Source: Bimastos eiseni
Taxonomy: Eukaryota > Annelida > Clitellata > Crassiclitellata > Lumbricidae
Direction: 5' to 3'
Length of the DNA stretch: 64,000 nucleotides
Assembly: GCA_959347315.1 (NCBI GenBank)
Contig: OY365806.1
Span: 54,961,116-55,025,115, forward strand
A program made the translations under genes and the position numbers. Positions 58,457-64,000 of the stretch are shown here, in pieces. Every line of letters begins with the position of its first letter. The first letter of the stretch is position 1. Under the pieces are notes generated by a model. The model was not told the DNA's origin. It saw only the letters and a program-made list of their open reading frames with translations, and made no database searches.

Positions 58457-61400
58457 GCTTCTACTCATCTTCCTCTTCTCACCTTCCTCTCCTCACCTTT
58501 CTCTCCTCACCTTCCTCTCCTCAACTTCCTCTCCTCACCTTCCTCTCCTCAACTTCCTCTCCTCACCTTTCTCTCCTCACCTTCCTCTCCTCACCTGCCT
58601 CTCCTCACCTTGCTCTCCTCACTTGCCTATCCTCACCTTCCTCTCCTCAACTTCCTCTCCTCACCTTTCTCTCCTCATCTTCCTCTCCTGACCTGCCTCT
58701 CCTCACCTTGCTCTCCTCATCTTCCTCTCCTCACCTGCCTATCCTCACCTTCCTCTCCTCACCTGCCTCTCCTCACCTTTCTCTCATCACCTTCCTCTTC
58801 TCACCTGCTTCTCCTCACCTTCCTCTCCTCACCTTGCTCTCCTCATCTTCCTCTCCTCACCTTCCTCTCCTCATCTTCCTCTCCTCATCTTCCTCTTCTC
58901 ACCTGCTTCTCCTCACCTTCCTCTCCTCACCTTCCTCTCCTCACCTTCCTCTCCTCACCTGCTTCTCCTCACCTTCCTCTCCTCATCTTCCTCTCCTCAC
59001 CTGCCTCTCCTCACCTGCCTCTCCTCACCTGCCTCTCCTCACCTGCCTCTCTTCACCTGCCTCTCCTCATCTTCCTCTCCTCACCTTCCTCTCCTCACCT
59101 ACCTCTCTTCACCTTCCTCTCCTCACCTTCCTCTCCTCACCTTCCTCTCATCACCTGCCTCTCCTCACCTTCCTCTCCTCACCTTCCTCTCCTCACCTTC
59201 CTCTCCTCATCTTCCTCTCCTCACCTGCTTCTCCTCACCTTCCTCTCCTCACCTTCCTCTCCTCACCTTCCTCTCCTCACCTTCCTCTTCTCACCTGCTT
59301 CTCCTCACCTTCCTCTCCTCATCTTCCTCTCCTCACCTTCCTCTCCTCACCTTCCTCTCCTCACCTGCTTCTCCTCACCTTCCTCTCCTCATCTTCCTCT
59401 CCTCACCTTCCTCTCCTCACCTTCCTCTCCTCACCTTGCTCTCCTCACCTTCCTCTCCTCACCTGCCTATCCTCACCTTCCTCTCCTCACCTGCCTCTCC
59501 TCACCTTTCTCTCATCACCTTCCTCTTCTCACCTGCTTCTCCTCACCTTCCTCTGCTCACCTTCCTCTCCTCACCTTCCTCTGCTCACCTTCCTCTCCTC
59601 ATCTTCCTCTCCTCACCTTCCTCTCCTCACCTTCCTCTTCTCACCTGCTTCTCCTCACCTTCCTCTCCTCATCTTCCTCTCCTCACCTTCCTCTCCTCAC
59701 CTTCCTCTCCTCACCTTTCTCTCATCACCTTCCTCTTCTCACCTGCTTCTCCTCACCTTCCTCTCCTCACCTTCCTCTCCTCATCTTCCTCTCCTCACCT
59801 TCCTCTCCTCACCTTCCTCTTCTCACCTGCTTCTCCTCACCTTCCTCTCCTCATCTTCCTCTCCTCATCTTCCTCTCCTCATCTTCCTCTCCTCACCTTC
59901 CTCTCCTCATCTTCCTCTCCTCACTTGCCTCTCCTCACCTTCGTCGCCTCACTTGCCTCTCCTCACCTTGCTCTCCTCACTTGCCTCTCCTCACCTTCCT
60001 CTCCTCACCTGCCTCTCCTCACCTGCCTCTCCTCACCTGCCTCTCTTCACCTGCCTCTCCTCATCTTCCTCTCCTCACCTTCCTCTCCTCACCTACCTCT
60101 CCTCATCTTCCTCTCCTCACCTTCCTCTCCTCACCTTCCTCTCCTCATCTTCCTCTCCTCATCTTCCTCTCCTCACCTTCCTCTCCTCACCTGCCTCTCC
60201 TCACCTTCCTCTCCTCATCTTCCTCTCCTCACCTGCCTCTCCTCACCTTCCTCTCCTCATCTTCCTCTCCTCACCTTCCTCTCCTCACATTCCTCTCCTC
60301 ATCTTCCTCTCCTCACATTCCTCTCCTCATCTTCCTCTCCTCACCTTCCTCTCCTCATCTTCCTCTCCTCACCTTCCTCTCCTCACCTGCCTCTCCTCAC
60401 CTTCCTCTCCTCATCTTCCTCTCCTCACCTTCCTCTCCTCACCTTCCTCTCCTCATCTTCCTCTCCTCACCTTCCTCTCCTCATCTTCCTCTCCTCACCT
60501 TCCTCTCCTCACCTTCCTCTCCTCACCTTCCTCTCCTCATCTTCCTCTCCTTACCTTCCTCCCCTCACCTTCCTCTCCTCACCTTCCTCTCCTCACCTTC
60601 CTCTCCTCACCTTCCTCTCCTCACCTTCCTCTCCTCACCTGCCTCTCCTCACCTTCCTCTCTTCACCTGCCTCTCCTCACCTTCCTCTTCTCATCTTCCT
60701 CTCCCCCTCCTCTCCTCACCTTCCTCTCCTCACCTTGCTCTCCTCCCCCTCCTCTCCTCATCTTCCTCTCCTCACCTTCCTCTCCTCATCTTCCTCTCCT
60801 CACCTTCCTCTCCTCACCTGCCTCTCCTCACCTTCCTCTCCTCATCTTCCTCTCCTCACCTTCCTCTCCTCACCTTCCTCTCCTCATCTTCCTCTCCTCA
60901 CCTTCCTCTCCTCATCTTCCTCTCCTCACCTTCCTCTCCTCACCTTCCTCTCCTCACCTTCCTCTCCTCATCTTCCTCTCCTTACCTTCCTCCCCTCACC
61001 TTCCTCTCCTCACCTTCCTCTCCTCACCTTCCTCTCCTCACCTTCCTCTCCTCACCTTCCTCTCCTCACCTGCCTCTCCTCACCTTCCTCTCTTCACCTG
61101 CCTCTCCTCACCTTCCTCTTCTCATCTTCCTCTCCCCCTCCTCTCCTCACCTTCCTCTCCTCACCTTGCTCTCCTCCCCCTCCTCTCCTCACCTGCCTCT
61201 CCTCACCTTCCTCTCTTCACCTGCCTCTCCTCACCTTCCTCTTCTCATCTTCCTCTCCCCCTCCTCTCCTCACCTTCCTCTCCTCACCTTGCTCTCCTCC
61301 CCCTCCTCTCCTCATCTTCCTCTCCTCACCTTCCTCTCCTCACCTTCCTCTCCTCACCTTCCTCTTCTCACCTGCCTCTCCTCACCTTCCTCTCCTCACC

Positions 61401-64000
61401 TTCCTCTCCTCACCTTCCTCTCCTCACCTTCCTCTCCTCACCTTCCTCTCCTCACCTTCCTCTCCTCACCTTCCTCTCCTCACCTGCCTCTCCTCACCTT
61501 CCTCTCTTCACCTGCCTCTCCTCACCTTCCTCTTCTCATCTTCCTCTCCCCCTCCTCTCCTCACCTTCCTCTCCTCACCTTCCTCTCCTCACCTTCCTCT
61601 CCTCACCTTCCTCTCCTCATCTTCCTCTCCTCACCTGCCTCTCCTCACCTTCCTCTCCTCATCTTCCTCTCCTCACCTTCCTCTCCTCATCTTCCTCTCC
61701 TCACCTTCCTCTCCTCATCTTCCTCTCCTCACCTTCCTCTCCTCACCTTGCTCTCCTCACCTTGCTCTCCTCACCTGCCTATCCTCACCTTCCTCTCCTC
61801 ACCTGCCTCTCCTCACCTTTCTCTCATCACCTTCCTCTTCTCACCTGCTTCTCCTCACCTTCCTCTCCTCACCTTGCTCTCCTCATCTTCCTCTCCTCAC
61901 CTGCCTCTCCTCACCTGCCTCTCCTCACCTGCCTCTCCTCACCTGCCTCTCTTCACCTGCCTCTCCTCATCTTCCTCTCCTCACCTTCCTCTCCTCACCT
62001 ACCTCTCTTCACCTTCCTCTCCTCACCTTCCTCTCCTCACCTTCCTCTCATCACCTGCCTCTCCTCACCTTCCTCTCCTCACCTTCCTCTCCTCACCTTC
62101 CTCTCCTCATCTTCCTCTCCCCCTCCTCTCCTCACCTTCCTCTCCTCACCTTGCTCTCCTCCCCCTCCTCTCCTCATCTTCCTCTCCTCACCTTCCTCTC
62201 CTCACCTTCCTCTCCTCACCTTCCTCTTCTCACCTGCCTCTCCTCACCTTCCTCTCCTCACCTTCCTCTCCTCACCTTCCTCTCCTCACCTTCCTCTTCT
62301 CACCTTCCTCTCCTCACCTTCCTCTCCTCACCTTCCTCTCCTCACCTTCCTCTCCTCACCTTCCTCTCCTCACCTGCCTCTCCTCACCTTCCTCTCTTCA
62401 CCTGCCTCTCCTCTCCTTCCTCTTCTCATCTTCCTCTCCCCCTCCTCTCCTCACCTTCCTCTCCTCACCTTCCTCTCCTCACCTTCCTCTCCTCACCTTC
62501 CTCTCCTCACCTGCCTATCCTCACCTTCCTCTCCTCACCTGCCTCTCCTCACCTTTCTCTCATCACCTTCCTCTTCTCACCTGCTTCTCCTCACCTTCCT
62601 CTGCTCACCTTCCTCTCCTCATCTTCCTCTCCTCACCTTCCTCTCCTCACCTTCCTCTTCTCACCTGCTTCTCCTCACCTTCCTCTCCTCATCTTCCTCT
62701 CCTCACCTTCCTCTCCTCACCTTCCTCTCCTCACCTTTCTCTCATCACCTTCCTCTTCTCACCTGCTTCTCCTCACCTTCCTCTCCTCACCTTCCTCTCC
62801 TCATCTTCCTCTCCTCACCTTCCTCTCCTCATCTTCCTCTCCTCACCTTCCTCTCCTCATCTTCCTCTCCTCACCGTCCTCTTCTCACCTGCTTCTCCTC
62901 ACCTTCCTCTCCTCACCTTCCTCTCCTCATCTTCCTCTCCTCACCTTCCTCTTCTCACCTGCTTCTCCTCACCTTCCTCTCCTCATCTTCCTCTCCTCAT
63001 CTTCCTCTCCTCACCTTCCTCTCCTCATCTTCCTCTCCTCATCTTCCTCTCCTCACCTTCCTCTCCTCATCTTCCTCTCCTCACCTTCCTCTCCTCATCT
63101 TCCTCCCCTCACCTTCCTCTCCTCACCTTCCTCTCCTCATCTTCCTCTCCTCACCTTCCTCTCCTCATCTTCCTCTCCTCACCTTCCTCTCCTCACCTGC
63201 CTCTCCTCACCTGCCTCTCCTCACCTGCCTCTCCTCATCTTCCTCTCCTCACCTTCCTCTCCTCACCTTCCTCTCCTCACCTTCCTCTCCTCATCTTCCT
63301 CTCCTCACCTTCCTCTCCTCACCTTCCTCTCCTCACTTGCCTCTCCTCACCTTCCTCTCCTCATCTTCCTCTCCTCACCTGCCTCTCTTCACCTTCCTCT
63401 CCTCACCTTCCTCTCCTCACCTTCCTCTCCTCACTTGCCTCTCCTCACCTGCCTCTTTTCACCTGCCTCTCCTCACCTGCCTCTCCTCACCTTCCTCTCC
63501 TCATCTTCCTCTCTTCACCTTCCTCTCCTCACCTGCCTCTCCTCACCTTCCTCTCCTCACCTTCCTCTCCTCACCTTCCTCTCCTCATCTTCCTCTCCTC
63601 ATCTTCCTCTCCTCACCTTCCTCTCCTCATCTTCCTCTCCTCACCTTGCTCTCCTCCCCCTCCTCTCCTCATCTTCCTCTCCTCACCTTCCTCTCCTCAC
63701 CTTCCTCTCCTCACCTTCCTCTCCTCACCTTGCTCTCCTCCCCCTCCTCTCCTCATCTTCCTCTCCTCACCTTCCTCTCCTCATCTTCCTCTCCTCATCT
63801 TCCTCTCCTCACCTTCCTCTCCTCACCTTCCTCTCCTCACCTTCCTCTCCTCACCTTGCTCTCCTCCCCCTCCTCTCCTCATCTTCCTCTCCTCACCTTC
63901 CTCTCCTCATCTTCCTCTCCTCATCTTCCTCTCCTCACCTTCCTCTCCTCACCTTGCTCTCCTCATCTTCCTCTCCTCATCTTCCTCTCCTCATCTTCCT
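58457..64000 (+). repeat. Giant 14-bp pyrimidine-rich satellite, open at the window end
   Basis: Basic unit CCTCTCCTCACCTT, with T/G and C/T variants (CACCTGCCTCTC, CATCTTCCTCTC), roughly 390 copies, continuing past the window. On the sense strand of the gene it is almost only C and T with one A per unit. I see no AG dinucleotide after the TTCAG at 58453-58457. Blocks recur in a higher-order pattern: the rare TTACCTTCCTCCCC variant is at 60551 and again at 60982 (431 bp apart), and CTGCCTATCCTCACC blocks recur near 58735, 59463, 61780 and 62510. Confidence 0.98.

Overview
The window is an intron-rich, AT-rich stretch of animal nuclear DNA (short coding exons, GT-AG introns, LINE, SINE and MITE remnants, many satellites, one 200-N scaffold gap). 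Almost everything recognisable belongs to one plus-strand gene, a filamin: the large actin-crosslinking scaffold made of an N-terminal actin-binding domain (two CH domains) followed by Ig-like filamin repeats. The repeat content suggests a non-vertebrate metazoan, probably a marine invertebrate such as a sponge or cnidarian; the species cannot be fixed from the sequence. No second cellular gene was found on either strand.

Layout. 1-2464 is intron. I mapped 49 coding exons from 2465 to 58372 whose phases all agree. They total 9,235 nt, about 3,078 codons, with no internal stop. Exon 1 carries the last part of CH2; CH1, the rest of CH2 and the promoter lie upstream of the window. Exons 2-4 give Ig repeats R1-R2. 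Exons 5-10 are six tiny phase 1-1 exons (24-54 bp) encoding a Pro/Ala/Lys-rich linker. Exons 11-13 give R3-R5, exons 14-26 an expanded rod-1 region (R6-R17), and exons 26-34 R18-R22. Exon 35 is a hinge-1-like segment, exons 36-48 give R23-R30 (rod 2, matching vertebrate repeats 16-23 one for one), and exon 49 is hinge 2 plus the start of the terminal dimerisation repeat R31. The rest of R31 lies beyond the right edge. From about 58457 to 64000 the following intron is one giant 14-bp pyrimidine-rich satellite.

Main points of interest: (i) rod 1 has grown by nested duplication. An ancestral R6-R7-R8 exon block was copied, and within the copy a 288-291 bp phase 1-1 exon was multiplied to six copies, three of them (24403, 26195, 27986) almost identical inside 1.79-kb tandem units. 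This gives about 31 repeats against 24 in vertebrate filamins. (ii) A micro-exon-encoded linker lies between R2 and R3. (iii) The last visible intron holds more than 5.5 kb of polypyrimidine satellite in which I see no AG dinucleotide. (iv) Several mobile-element insertions have readable boundaries: a pogo/Tigger-type MITE with its empty site elsewhere in the window, a nested hAT MITE with an 8-bp target duplication, a 0.58-kb foldback element, and tRNA-derived SINEs.

How the parts work together (family knowledge plus inference): the CH domains bind F-actin, rod 1 sets reach and adds avidity, hinges 1 and 2 give flexibility, rod 2 is the force-sensitive partner-binding platform, and the last repeat dimerises. 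In this species rod 2 is conserved while rod-1 length and the R2-R3 linker are the evolving parts.
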